Below, one piece after another: positions 19,836 to 30,908 of a DNA stretch of 31,138 bases. The stretch spans positions 1-31,138 of the forward strand of contig BBXU01001114.1 of NCBI GenBank assembly GCA_001598975.1, written 5' to 3'. The notes below the pieces were generated by a model. It worked only from the letters and a program-made list of their open reading frames with translations, ran no database searches and was not told where the DNA came from. The stretch is from Parachlorella kessleri. Its lineage: Eukaryota > Chlorophyta > Trebouxiophyceae > Chlorellales > Chlorellaceae. Numbering within the stretch: the first letter of the stretch is position 1; the number at the start of each line of letters is the position of its first letter. Both the position numbers and the translations under genes were made by a program.

Positions 19836-22800
19836 ATGGCCTTCAGCTTTGGGACACCAGCAGCAGCATCAGTGAGTTGTCGTTCTGTACCCAAAACTGC
19901 AGCTGGCTTCGCTAACACTGCAGAGCTGCTGCCTCCGCTCATCAATGGGGTATATATTGAGAACCCTTTATAACCTCGTCATCACACTTTGCAGACTCCC
20001 GGCTTTGGTTTTGGGCAGGCAGCCAGCACCCCAGCTTTCGGCGCCACGCTGAACAAGACTTCCTCAACCCCCTTGTTTGGGGCAGCAACCACAGCCGGGG
20101 CTGCACCTGGTGAGTCTGGGCTTCATTACCGTTGAATGTTACAGAAGTACCGCAGACTCTCCACCGTTGTGGGTGCCAGTTGGTAACAGCCTAGCTAGCA
20201 TCTTCTTCCGTCTCTGCAGGCTTGTTTGGTCCGACAACAACTCCCTCCTTTTCCTTCACACCTGCCGCCCCTGCAGCAGGCTTTGGGCAGCAGCAGCAGC
20301 CGGCAGCAGCAGCCCAACCCTCGCTGTTTGGCGCAGCGAGCACACCCTCGCTGTTTGGCGCGGCTAGCACGCCGGCAGCAGCGCCCTCGCTTTTTGGCGC
20401 AGCCGCACCCTCGTCCGCCCCTTCACTTTTCGGCGGCGCCTCCACGCCCGCGACTGGGACCGGCTTTTCTTTCGGCGGCGGCTTTGGGGCCCCAGCAGGC
20501 ACAGCGCAACCCACAGGGCTGTTTGGGTCGCAGCAGCAGGGCCAAGGGGCGCTGGGTGGCTTTGGGGCGGGTCCTCCCCAGGCCCCAGACTTATCAGCCA
20601 TTCGGGAGCTAGAGTCTATAAAGGACTCGTATGTCCCATCACCAGCAAACGTCCGCTTCAGGTGTGGTGGCATGGGACCAGAGCAGCGCTGCGTGCACAC
20701 CAGGGGTGGCGCTCATCAGCGTGATCTCCTGTGTTATTTGATGTTTGCCCTGACCTTCTTAGTCAACTATTCACAAGACAGGGCTCCGCTCACTCCTGTA
20801 GGCAAGTGCAACGCCAGGAAGAACAGCCCTGAACGTCGAACCCGCCGCGTCCTGTGGCGGTGGCCTGCTGCGCAGGTTCCAGTATCTGTTCCTCAATGTG
20901 GTGGAGAACCCGGCGGCGCGCGTGAAGCCGCCCAACGTGGACGAGCTGCAGTGGCGGGAAGCCCTGCAGCGAGCAGGGGGCCCGGACAACCCGGAGCACC
21001 TGTGGCCAGTGCTGGCGCAGGGCTTCACTGACCTGCTGGCAAGGTGGGCGGCGGGTGGTGTGTGGACCTGGGTTGGGTTGGGTAGTTCCTCACCCTTGGG
21101 CGGATAAGACAAATCCTCGAGGTTTGAGGATGTATGGGTAGCAGGTGTGGCCCCTCCAGTGTGGCAATGGAGACTTCCTTGTTCATGCGCAGCCTCCACA
21201 GGATCTTATCCCCGGCTGCACTTGCAACAGGGACTGATACTAGCCACGCGAGGTGGCTACGGCCGTCTGGCAAGCCGTACAAGAGTCAACATCGACCTAA
21301 GAGCCAATTTCCTCCCCAGGATGACGGAATGGATGCTACCATGCAGGAGCACCAGGCTAAGCTAACACCCTAGTCAGCCGCTCCTTGTCCGGATGTGCGT
21401 GCACCCAACAGTCTTCGCTTGTCTCGCTGCAGGACAGGCCTTCCTGGAAGGCGGCACAGGATGCAGCTACAAGCAACACCAGTTGCATGTCTGTAGACGG
21501 TATGTCTGTGCCAAGGTACGCACATCATCAACTGCTGCAACTGCAGGAAGTCTGCCCAGGATGCGGCCATGCAGGAGCACCAGGCGCGGCTGGAGGGCCT
21601 CAGCCAGCTGGCAGCCCAGCTGTCGGCGCGGCAGGAGACAGTCATTCGTGAGCAGCTGGCCGCGGTGCGGCGGCGGCACATGCAGCTGGCACAGAAGCTG
21701 CTACACCTCGTGCGACAGGTGGGATGAAGAGGACCAGGACCCATCAGGGTTGGCAGGGGCCTCGGCCAGGGCATTGTAAAGACAGGCCATGCTGGGTGGG
21801 CAGGCAGCGCTCCATGTGGCCGTATGGCGTGTCGGGTGTGTTGCTGCTTACCTGTACCTGCAGGAGCAGCCTCCTTGCTTCTCGACAGCGCCAGCGTCTT
21901 GGCTGCACCCCCGTGCCTCCAGCTGTGCTCCACTGTCCTGTCCTACAGCAACCAGTAGGTTGCTAGGGTGGTACTACTATATTGTTGCCCAAGCTGTGCG
22001 CGCAGATAGATGCCCTGGAGGCGCGGTTTGGCCAGGCCATGGGCTTCAGGGGCCCAGGCAGGGAGGTCATGCAGCAGCTGGCGGCCCAGCTGGGAGCACT
22101 GGAAGAGGAGCTGGGACCCGTGCCTTCAGGTGTGGCACCCAGTGCTAAAGCTCCTTCCGTTGCCCAGGCAGCTGCCACTGGCATGCCTAGCTTTGTTGGC
22201 ACACCTTCCGTGGTGCCAAGTGTTCTGCTGAGGAGCTTCAAGCAAGCTACCGCCTGGGCCTTGAAAGCAAGAGCTGTACAGCACTACTGAGTTGCCCAGG
22301 CGGAGCAGCAGCTGTGCCTTGTTTGTGTTCCATGCAGGCGGAGTGCAGGGCAAGGTGAATGCTCTGGCCGCAGCGGCCAGGCTGCGGGCAGGAGCGCCAT
22401 CCCCTGCCTTTGGAGGTGCAGAGGCAGGGCTAGCTGTGGACAAAGCCTCACTGGAGTCTGTCTTCAGCGTGCTGTCACAGTATAGCGAGGCGCTGGGCAA
22501 GCTACAGGTGGGTCCTCAGCAGTGGTGGGTGGCACCTTGTGGCGTGCTTAACTTGCTACTGCTGCTGTTGCTGCAAGGAGGAGGCATGGCTGCCTGGGAG
22601 GGCAGTGCTGAAGTGCTTTATTGTTATTCGTGTAGTCACCCCGACGACTGTGTCAGGCTGTGGGTGGAGTGCGGGAAGTGGTTGGCTCTATTATAGTGCG
22701 CTGCGTGCTGTCAGTTGTGCACCTGCGAGACTTATGGCCCGTTGTGATAGGAGGGCCCCAGGTGCCCTTGCTGCTGTGGCCAGGCAGCATTGTGAGTAGG

Positions 22801-22895
22801 GTTGCTGTGTGGGTATCCTGTAGGAAGTGGCGCGGCGTGACGGCCGTGACTTGGCAGTGCTGGAGCGGGCCACCAAGGAGGACTCTTCCTACTGA
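19836..22895 (+). CDS. NUP54: Nucleoporin NUP54, eight exons, 432 aa
   Basis: Exons: 19836-19871, 19995-20109, 20220-20661, 20876-21043, 21547-21718, 22006-22129, 22338-22507, 22824-22895 (TGA). The total is exactly 433 codons. NUP54 forms the central-channel complex of the nuclear pore with NUP62 and NUP58. Residues 1 to about 175 are an FG-repeat region with FSFG, GFGFG and many SLFGA units, rich in Ala, Pro and Thr; FG repeats bind transport receptors. From about 185 comes the conserved segment: IKDSYVPSPANVRFRFQYLF, NVVENPAARVKPPNVDE and WPVLAQGFTDLLARR. Then follow coiled-coil helices (QEHQARLEGLSQLAAQ, IREQLAAVRRRHMQLAQKL) and the family's C-terminal helix ending ATKEDSSY. Length is close to human NUP54 (about 507 aa) minus part of the FG region. 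Intron 4 holds decayed copies of the start of exon 5. Confidence 0.94.
21315..21490 (+). repeat. Two decayed copies of the NUP54 exon-5 start within intron 4
   Basis: At 21339-21357 a 19-base stretch is identical to 21567-21585 in exon 5; around it CCCAGGATG also matches, with an 11-base insertion, and the frame reads ATMQEHQAK before a stop. At about 21447-21470 a second copy reads KAAQDAAT against KSAQDAAM in exon 5 and is preceded by a good CGCTGCAG acceptor at 21430. Both look non-functional. Confidence 0.65.
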
Positions 22896-23413
22896 CCCGG
22901 CTCTCTCTCATGGACTATGCAATGTGGCTTGGTCCCACGGCGGGTGGCCTGCTGTGGCACCGTGTTGGCTAGCCCTGGCATTTCACAACTTATGGATGCC
23001 TGATCTGAAGCAATTGCCAGCCCACCCCAGCTTGCATGTGACACGACTCCTTTGCCAAAGTTGACATCACTTGGCTCGACCTTTGGTCTCAACACACTGT
23101 CACCCTTGCTGTTTGACCTGGGTCAGACAGTAAGGTTTCTTCTTGAAGAGCATGGCCCGCATACAAGCTTCCAGAACAACCGCCATGCTGCGCCCCAGCT
23201 GTGGTGAAAGTGCAGCCATGTGAGCAGGTTGCAGTCAAGCTGGCCAGGCGTTGGCAGGACCTCATTATCCCTATGGGAGCAAGCATAGCTAGTTGTATCA
23301 AAGGATCAAAAGCTGGGCGGAGATTTAGTCACCAGGTATGCGGTGCATGCAATGAACCGCCAGTGACCCACCAAGTTACCAGGACTGGGCGGGCTAATCC
23401 TGTGTGAAAAGCG
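22896..23413. other. Intergenic region between NUP54 and the FHA gene
   Basis: This holds the NUP54 3' UTR and the upstream part of the FHA gene. Short splice-like segments occur (for example a CAGACA|gtaagg donor at about 23125), but no start-containing exon with the right phase could be joined to the FHA exon at 23483. A 5' exon may therefore be missing. Confidence 0.4.
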
Positions 23414-25252
23414 ATGCTAGCTCAGCCGAACATGGAGGGCCACAAGGCCGCAACCGCTCGCCTGTCTCTCTTCTATCCACAGGTTGGCCAGCCAACGGCC
23501 CAGGGAACCCTGGTCTGGCAAGGTAGAAAAACTACGGTTGGCAGGGCAGGGCACTGTGCCTTGCAAGTAGAATCGCCTCTGGTCTCCAGGTGCCACCTGC
23601 TGATCCAGTATGACACTCAAAACGACTGTATGTGGCTGTCTGACACCAGCAGCTTTGGCAGCCTGGTTATGGAGGTGAGCAAGGGATTGCCCTCAGCTCA
23701 CTGTCGCTGTAGCTCGGCTATGTCATACAGCAGTTAGCGACGCCGTCGGATTGGCCTTGCAGGTGCCACTGCCCCATGACAAGCAGGAAGGTGCAGCGTT
23801 GTGTGCGGATGTTAACAAGCTTCCATGGGAAACTGCCCACTATCTGCATCGCCAGGCATACAGGTTTGGTGTTGTCTATGCAAGCTCGGCATCCAAACTC
23901 AGGAAAATTACTTGGCAACCAACACCCAGATCACTGCTCATGTAGGCTGGACGACAGAGTGCTCACTGTGGTAGCAGTAGGGCTGGACAGCAACTGGCAT
24001 GCAAGCAGGACTAACATGTCAGCTGAGATAGAGCGACTGGGCGTGGTGCTGCTAGCCTACACCCCTTATGGCAGGCCAAGGTGCGCAGGGAGCCTGCCAT
24101 GGTACCCTGGCACTGCACACACTGCTGCCATTGCACCTTGCAACTCTAATGCCGCTTGGACTGATAAGGTACCAGCTGCACAATCCCCACTGCTGACCAA
24201 GACTTGCAGGCCAGACTCAAGCAGGGAGCAGGGTGGGTTGGTTGAGCCGCCACCTTGCATTCAAGCAGCAACCAACAGCCTGCCATTTGCCAGGACTCCT
24301 GGCAGCAAGCAGCAGCATCAGGTGGATGTCAACAGCCGGCGCGCCCATCATGAGCGCATAAGGTGTGCTATGCATGCGATGCCTGCCTGCCGAGGGTACA
24401 TGCTGAAGGCACGTGTGTAGTTGAGTCTCACCTCTACTGCCCACCAGCTTCCATCAAGGTGCTTGGTGGTTCAGATGTATGTGATGCACCTGTCTATATA
24501 ACTTCTCATCTGACCTGTAGGGCCAAGCATGGAGATCTGAAGAGCAAGGTTGCCCACGCGCCACAAGCTCAATGCTTCAACATTCACCAACTGGCGGCTA
24601 TGCTGGCCAGCAAGAGGCATGGAGTGCGGCAGCTAGGGCTAAAGAGAGCCACCAACGAGAAAATGACAGGTGCACCGCTTATTATCAAAGCCCTGATGAC
24701 AAACTCTTCATGTGCATTACTTGTGTGCAAATGACCCTCCACCACATATGCAGGTGCCAAGCAACCCAAGCGGCTGAGATTCGCTGATGATGATAAGAAA
24801 GGAGCTGTTGAAGTTGCAGCTGGCAGGGTTGCGGTTGCAGGTAATACTTTGCATAATAGTTGATCATGTGCAACTGTAGGGAGGTACTAAACAGGCAGAC
24901 CAGGTGATACTTTGCATCATGATTGATCATGTGCAACTGAGGATACGTAAGACAGGCAGGCAGGGTGCAAACGATGGCCTGACCCTCGCAAGGAACCCTG
25001 TGTGAGCAACAACGCATAATCTGGCAGGGCTGACACTTATTCTCCTGCTCCCCAGCTGCATCACCGTGCCCGGTGAGGACTGCCACCACAAGGTTATCAA
25101 CATACTGTGATCCTGCAATTGTTGCAGCCAAGAAGGGAAAGGCCAAGGCCACGGCAACTGAACGGAGCGCCGGAAAGACAAGTCTGGCAGTCTCTGTGGC
25201 TCACAGCGGCACAGCAGCTGCGGAATCCAAGAAGAAGATGGGAAAGCGTTGA
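23414..25252 (+). CDS. FHA-domain protein of unknown function, probably nuclear, seven exons, about 336 aa
   Basis: Exons: 23414-23674, 23763-23863, 23946-24080, 24210-24362, 24521-24669, 24754-24840, 25128-25252 (TGA). All phases agree. Residues about 30-135 look like an FHA phosphothreonine-binding domain: TLVWQGRKTTVGRAGHCALQ (first strands with GR), SPLVSRCHLLIQ (S-R-x-H region), SDTSSFGSLVM, then YRLDDRVLTVVAVG. The rest is low in recognisable motifs: a Pro/Gln-rich linker, a helical stretch (FNIHQLAAMLASKRHG), a cluster KQPKRLRFADDDKK and a Lys-rich tail ending KKKMGKR, which suggest nuclear import. The N-terminal position of the FHA recalls nibrin/NBS1, but no BRCT domain or MRE11-binding motif could be recognised, so that name is not assigned. 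Translation may start at 23414, or an upstream exon may splice to 23483, where a CCACAG acceptor precedes the frame. Confidence 0.72.
24841..24963. repeat. 63-bp tandem duplication starting at a splice donor of the FHA gene
   Basis: Unit 1 starts at 24841 with the donor GTAATACTTTGCAT. Unit 2 starts at 24904 with GTGATACTTTGCAT, also preceded by CAG. Both share TTGATCATGTGCAACTG. The last exon base (24840) and the junction before unit 2 (24903) are both AG, so a second donor-like site exists 63 bp downstream. Confidence 0.85.
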
Positions 25253-25472
25253 AACAGATAACCAAAAGTCATGCAGCAGAGGGTGGCAGATCAGACAAAT
25301 TGGCCGGCTCAAGGGGAGCCTAATGACAACGATGAAGGCCACATAACTGTTTTGCTCATATTGCACGAAATTCCTGGCCTCTCTGTAGCTATAAGTAAGT
25401 TTGATGCGGAAAGGAGCAACGCAAGTTTTACACCCTACAGATCTTAAGGTGTTGGCAGGTGCTATAGCACCT
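25253..25472. other. Short convergent intergenic region between the FHA gene and MLH3
   Basis: 220 bp separate the two stop codons. It holds both 3' UTRs, with the minus-strand TGTAA noted separately; no other feature is seen. Confidence 0.6.
25428..25432 (-). promoter_or_regulatory. TGTAA poly(A) signal of MLH3
   Basis: TTACA on the plus strand reads TGTAA on the minus strand, about 40 nt after the MLH3 stop. The spacing is like that in the S13 gene. Confidence 0.55.
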
Positions 25473-27020
25473 TCAGCAAGGATCAAGATAGCTGCGAAGC
25501 CTCGCTACTGTGCTTTGCAGTGGAAGCGAATTGGCTGCTCTTTGAAGGCTGCTTGCTCCCTTCAGCCTGAGACCGCGCCGGAGGAGCTGAATGTCTACCA
25601 AGGGGGCTGTTGTGGGGCGACCATGGGCGCAGCTGTTGTACAAGTTGGTGTTCTTAAGGTCATCAACCAAGCTTTGGCCCTGCACATCTTGTACAGAAAT
25701 GCCTAGTATCAGATCCGTGCACATGTATAAGCTCAGCAACAGGAGGACTGGCCACATGCAGTACGGTGAAAATGCTACAGTATGGTGAAGTGGATTCCAT
25801 TGCAACTCTCATGTGATCAGTACCTCTAGATTGCACGGCTGTAGATCTGGGGTCACCTGAGCGGGTAGCAGCTCATCCCCAAACATGACTGCGCTCCGGC
25901 AGGCTTTTGAGTTGAGCACTCGCACCACTCCTGCTGGCAGTCCGCTTGCACCACAGCTATCCCCAAGAGAATGCATATACAACTGCAAGGAGGGAAGAGA
26001 AGCCATGGTTGGTGGTCTGTCGGCCCCTGCCAGGCTGCATTGCACTGGCTGGGATAGATTGCACTAACCACATTCTAAGGTGTTGTAGGTGCTTGCAAAC
26101 AAAACACTCCACATGCTTGTCGGTCAAAGCGCTTTCTACGTGAAGCGTGCCAGCATGCCAGCTCACCTTCATGTCAGTGGCAGTCAATGCAGCGCCAAGC
26201 ACCACTGGCACTCGTTTTAGCACACGGAGCTTGCCATAGCCGCCGGCATTGCTGCTGTCAACTGCTCCACTGCGTCCGCCGCTCATTTGCTGCCACTCCC
26301 AGCCCCAAGCCTTCAGCTTATCCGCATAGACCTCCAGCAGCTGCTCCTCAGCATGGGTCAACGACAGTGGCTGGGGAGGACTGAGCGCGAGGGAGTGCTG
26401 CTGCCTGGGTCTACCCCCAGGGTCCACTAGTTGGGCCCGCAGCCTTTCTAGCTGCACCCGCTCATCTGCAAGGTAAGCAGCACAACAGATTGGAAGCTCC
26501 TGAGTGGATGTATCAGACATTCTGGGCTGGGAGTAAACTGTTAGGGGCGACCATGGTTGAACCATGTCCACACAGTCCAGAAGGCCACCGCATGGGTCAT
26601 ATCACATACATGTCTGCAGGTTGCGGATCGCATCGAGGTTTTGTGGAACACAACAACTTTCATTCAAAACATGCAGCAGTTTCTAATTCGCCCCATCAAA
26701 AGAAAGGCAATCCTCACCTGCCGCATGCTGGTCCACAATTACCAGCAAGTTGCCGCACACCACTGGCACAAACTTGTTGTCCACTTGGGCCAGGGCCCGC
26801 GCTAACTGCAGCTCCTCACGACTCAGACCGCCCGGCTTCAGCTGGGCAAACACTGCCTGCTCCAGCAACTCCAGGGTCAGCACAGACTCACAACCTGCAG
26901 ATCCGGCTGGCGCCTTGCAAAGAGCAGCTGGGGCTGCTTCCCTACTGGGCCGCCAGGAGGACATGAGGGTTGGGAGGACACCAGACTGTCTGATTGCTGG
27001 CGACATTGACTGTGTCGATA

Positions 27021-27060
<40 letters not shown>

Positions 27061-30000
27061 AATTTGGGCAAGTTCCTGCAGCTCCCCCTCATTCAGCTTT
27101 GATATGTATATTGAGCTCAGTGGCTGCCGAGAGGGCCTACCCTCAAAACTTCCGTTGCGCAACAAGGCACGCTCGGGATCGCCGCCATCTGAACATTTGC
27201 CACTGTCCCGTGTCTGCTCCCTCATGCAGGCAGCTGCTGTGCTGCTATGCAGGCCTCTATCCAGCGAAGTGCGTAACCCTTGGCCCTGAGCTGCAAGGCA
27301 CTGGGATGCCGCAACATTTGCATCAGCTGATGGCTTCCGCTGGTGCTGCCAAGGTAGCTTGCCTGCCACTCCCTTGCCGCTGCTGGGCTTGTCGCATCCA
27401 CCTTCTGGGGACTTCGCTAGCGCCTGCCTGGCCTGCACATTGGGGGCGGCCCTACAGGACACACCAGACTCCGTGTCAACTCCTCTGACCCCTGGCTGCC
27501 CTTCGGCCGCCTCTGCATGCTTTAGCACAGCCTGGAAGGTGCTGTTAGGGTTGGTGTGCACTGCCCTGCTGCGCCGCCTCGAATGCGGTGGGGCAGAGCT
27601 GGGACGAATGCCCCAGGTGCTGGTTGTACTAGGCCTTCGTACCGAGGCCACTGCTGCAAGGAGACGCTGCTCTGAAATGGTGAGGACTGGCTGCAGGAGT
27701 GGGCTGCTGGTCATGTCGCCGTGAAAGGCGGCTTGCTGCTCCTCAAGGCCAGCTGCTGCAGCAATGGCAGCCAGCTGAGATGCTGGCAATGGCTGCCAGC
27801 TCAGTGGCGAAGCCCCAGGCGGCCGCTGTGCATCTGCGAAATGCAACACCGAGTTTGGTAAGCTGCGTGAGCAATAAACCATGGTGGCGCTTATATGCAG
27901 ACGCCCACACCCGCAGTCTGGTATTAACTAGATCATAGACTACCACTTTGGAAAAAAAGGGCTTGGGGCACACAATAGTTGTTGACAGGAGACCAATAGC
28001 ATGAGCAGCCCTCATTTTCGATGCACAGCCAAGCTTTTCCCAGTGTTCTTCATCTACTGGTCGACCTCGCTACTGCACGACGACCCACCAGTTGCGTCAC
28101 TCTGACCACCGCTCCAGTGTAGCTCTAGTTCCAATTCGCCATCCTGGTCATCAGATGCAAGGTGGTCAACACCACCACCAACCCCACTTGGTGTGTGCTC
28201 CTGCTCATTCAGCAGATGCTGCAAGCCTCTGCCAGGGCCGCTGTCGTGTTTTAAGCCTGCCCTTGCAGTCCGCAAGGCCCGCGGTGTAGGTGCACCTGCA
28301 AGGATATCCTTAGGATAACAATGTGGCATCTGGCTGTGTCATGTGATATTACAAGGACAGGAACGACACAAACGTCCTTGGCAATGGAACAAGCTTCAAC
28401 CCTGCCTGCACCCAAAGCCGCCATGACAGGCTTAAGCTGCATAGCACAACTTTTGGAGTCATGCACAATTTATCAGTGCTTGAACTTCAGCTTCACAGAT
28501 TGGTTGAGCTTGACTCACCAGCTGCTGCATCTCCGAGGTAATCATCAGTTAAGCCCTGAAGGTATGTGGGCTCCAGGGAATAGGCACAATCGTTGGAAGC
28601 ATGACGACTAGTGAGCTGTTGAAGCTCCTGCAATAGCCCTAACCGCTCCAAGCTGGGGTTGTGTACTGTGCTGGGCTGCCAGCCTGCCTGCCCCATCTGC
28701 AAGCCCCGCTGAACCCGCAACGCACTGCTGCTGTGCCGCTCCTCCATCCCAGGCAGGCTGCCATGGGCAGCTGCACCGATGTCTGCCACACCAGCGTTAC
28801 CAACCGCGTCGGCCCATGTGGGAGCAGCGGCTCTCTGACGCTTCCGCGCCTGCCCAACATTGTCCTGAGCTGCGGAAGGGGGGTTCAACTGTTCATCATT
28901 GCTTGGTGCTGGGCTAGAACTGCGGCCAGCTGCAGCTCCGGCCAGGGGCACCAGCTTGGATGTGAGCGTGTGCTTGTAGCCTCCACTGCCTGCTGCCCTG
29001 CCCTGCCCACGTCGCTTGCGGCTCGGCCAGGAGCGAGGCCCTGCCGCTGCTGCAAGCTCTGGAATCTGGTCTGGGCACTGGCTACACTTCTCAAACAGGG
29101 CTAACAAAGAGCCCTCGCCAGCTTCTGCATGACCATGCAACCAGGTCTGAGAGCCGACTACACATCCTTTATGAGCATCCGCTGTAGCTCCTTGCCCTGC
29201 CCTCCGCTGCCCATCTGCCTTCATGTGCCCATCATTGTCTGGGAGCTCTGTCTCAAGCTGGTCCAGCTGCTTGAGGCAGGCAATGGTGAGAACAGGCCGC
29301 CACGCCCTCAATACTGCCAGCTTGACCGCAGTCAGGAGAGGTTGCCAGTCAGCAAACACAACCTCTGCTGCATCTGACTCGGAGCTAAGACCGTAACTGC
29401 CAGGTCTGCACTGTATTGCAAGCACGAACTGGGTGTGCCGGTTGCCTGCTGATCTGCTGCTAACCAGTTCTGTCTTTTGCTCAAAAGCCAGCTGGGCATT
29501 TTTCTTGTACACCTGCTGGAAGAGCCCGTCCACCATCTTAATAACCGGCGCTGCCCGCACAGGCCTGCCATTGACGAACACGTACTGCCGGCCTGCATTG
29601 GTATGCCCATGGGGCGGCAGCACTGCCCATCCCTCCACATTTACCCCGCAGACTGCTGTACTTGGCAGCTCCACCAGATCAGTGGCTGCCGGCTGGCTGA
29701 AAAGCTCTGCCATGCCATGGCGAATGGATCGGCCCTGGAGCAGGCCAACACGCAAGCAGGCACTTTGTCATTACCTTCAGCGAAATGCAAGGAGAGCTGC
29801 CATGCCAGGCTCAAAACATTCGAGATACAAAAATGCACGTGACATGAAGGGGTCAAACAGCAGTGTGGCGGGTGCTAGCTGGGTCAATAATAGGCAGAAT
29901 CGGCAAGGGGGAACAAGCTGCAATCATAAAGGCATCTGTGAGGCTAAATTCCGTCTATAGCTTTGTCTCCTCTATCACTGCTCTGATGCCCGCTGCTAGC

Positions 30001-30908
30001 CCACCTTGACGAGGCGCAGTAAGAAGGCCTTGCGCCCTCTGTCATGAAGCGTGAAGGTGACACCAGGCCGCAGTAGCGCTAGTCTGAGGACCACCTCCCT
30101 ACACCGCTCTACCTCCTTGAGCAGTCTGCATGACAACAACAGTTTGGTCAGCACTCCATGCCTGATCGAACCTGGCCAACCTGACCACGCCTTGTCCCGA
30201 CTGGAATGCTTTAAAGGAAGCAGTGTGTACCGCAGCGGCGCCAGCTGGGTCCACCCAGCATGGACCACAATTTGTCCCTACTTCACTCACCCAGCGGACA
30301 GTATCCCCTTTCGCCGGATCGGCAGGTTGAAGAAAAGGTCACGCACGTCAACAGTGGTGCCCTGTCGGCACCGCTGCTCGAGGGCCAGGCCAAACTTGAC
30401 TGCCCGGCCGGCACAGGCTACCTTGGAGAATGTCTCAAAGCTACCAGCAGCACGGCTTTCTATAGAGATTGTGCAGGCGGAGCACAGCGCGGCCAGCGCC
30501 TCGCCGTGGTAGCCAAGCGTGCCCGTGGGCAACCCCTTGGAGGTGACACCTGGTGCTGGCAGTGCAGCAAGTGCCTCCGCAGCGATGCCGAAGCCATTGT
30601 CTGTCACCTGTGCACAGTGTAGGCTGCACCCGTTCAGTGGACGCAAGCACAAAGACCGCCCTGTGTCCAGCGCTGGAGCGAGTTCTTGAGTTGACCATAA
30701 GTTGACCATAAGTAGGAACAGAATGATCACATGATCACGTCTGGAGCCCTACCTTGAAGCCAAAGCCGGCAGCATCCAAGTCGACGTGCACTTCTGTGGC
30801 CTTGGCGTCCAAGGAGTTGCAAACGCACTCTTCCACGCCCTGGGCCAGCGAAGTTATCACCACGCCGCTGCGGACACCGCTAGAAATATGGATTGAAGGG
30901 GCAGACAT
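25473..30908 (-). CDS. MLH3: MutL homologue MLH3, mismatch-repair and meiotic endonuclease, nine exons, 1254 aa
   Basis: Exons in order: 30908-30753, 30607-30291, 30125-30005, 29734-28519, 28295-28089, 27833-26718, 26465-26167, 25982-25857, 25679-25473 (TGA). They sum to exactly 1255 codons. MLH3 pairs with MLH1 to nick DNA in mismatch repair and to resolve meiotic crossovers. N-terminal GHKL ATPase: VEECVCNSLDAKA (Glu27, Asn31), VTDNGFGI (Asp55), GTLGYHGEAL (84-90 holds the usual GFRGEAL box), GTTVDVRDLFFNLPIRRK, then YVFVNGRPVR near residue 255. A long, weakly conserved linker carries a 13-Gln run. The C-terminal endonuclease site is intact: DQHAADERVQLE (1040-1051), SKACRSAVMFGD (ACR at 1172-1174) and CAHGRPT (from 1203). 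These three motifs together fit MLH3 or PMS2. The C-terminus stops about 50 residues after CAHGRPT, and the PMS2-type CPHGRP and C-x-C signature was not seen, so MLH3 is preferred. Confidence 0.93.
27022..27060 (-). repeat. (CAG)13 microsatellite coding poly-Gln in MLH3
   Basis: Thirteen uninterrupted CTG units on the plus strand read as 13 CAG codons in MLH3 exon 6, within the linker between ATPase and endonuclease domains. Length variation is expected between strains. Confidence 0.95.

Noticed and set aside
22921..22960. ATG TGG start resembling the N-terminus of nibrin
   Set aside because: The fragment lies in the NUP54 3' flank and its only donor has a phase that does not fit the FHA exon.
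25473..30908. PMS1/PMS2 as an alternative name for the MutL gene
   Set aside because: The C-terminal spacing and the CAHGRPT ending followed by a short tail fit MLH3 better; a phylogenetic tree would settle it.
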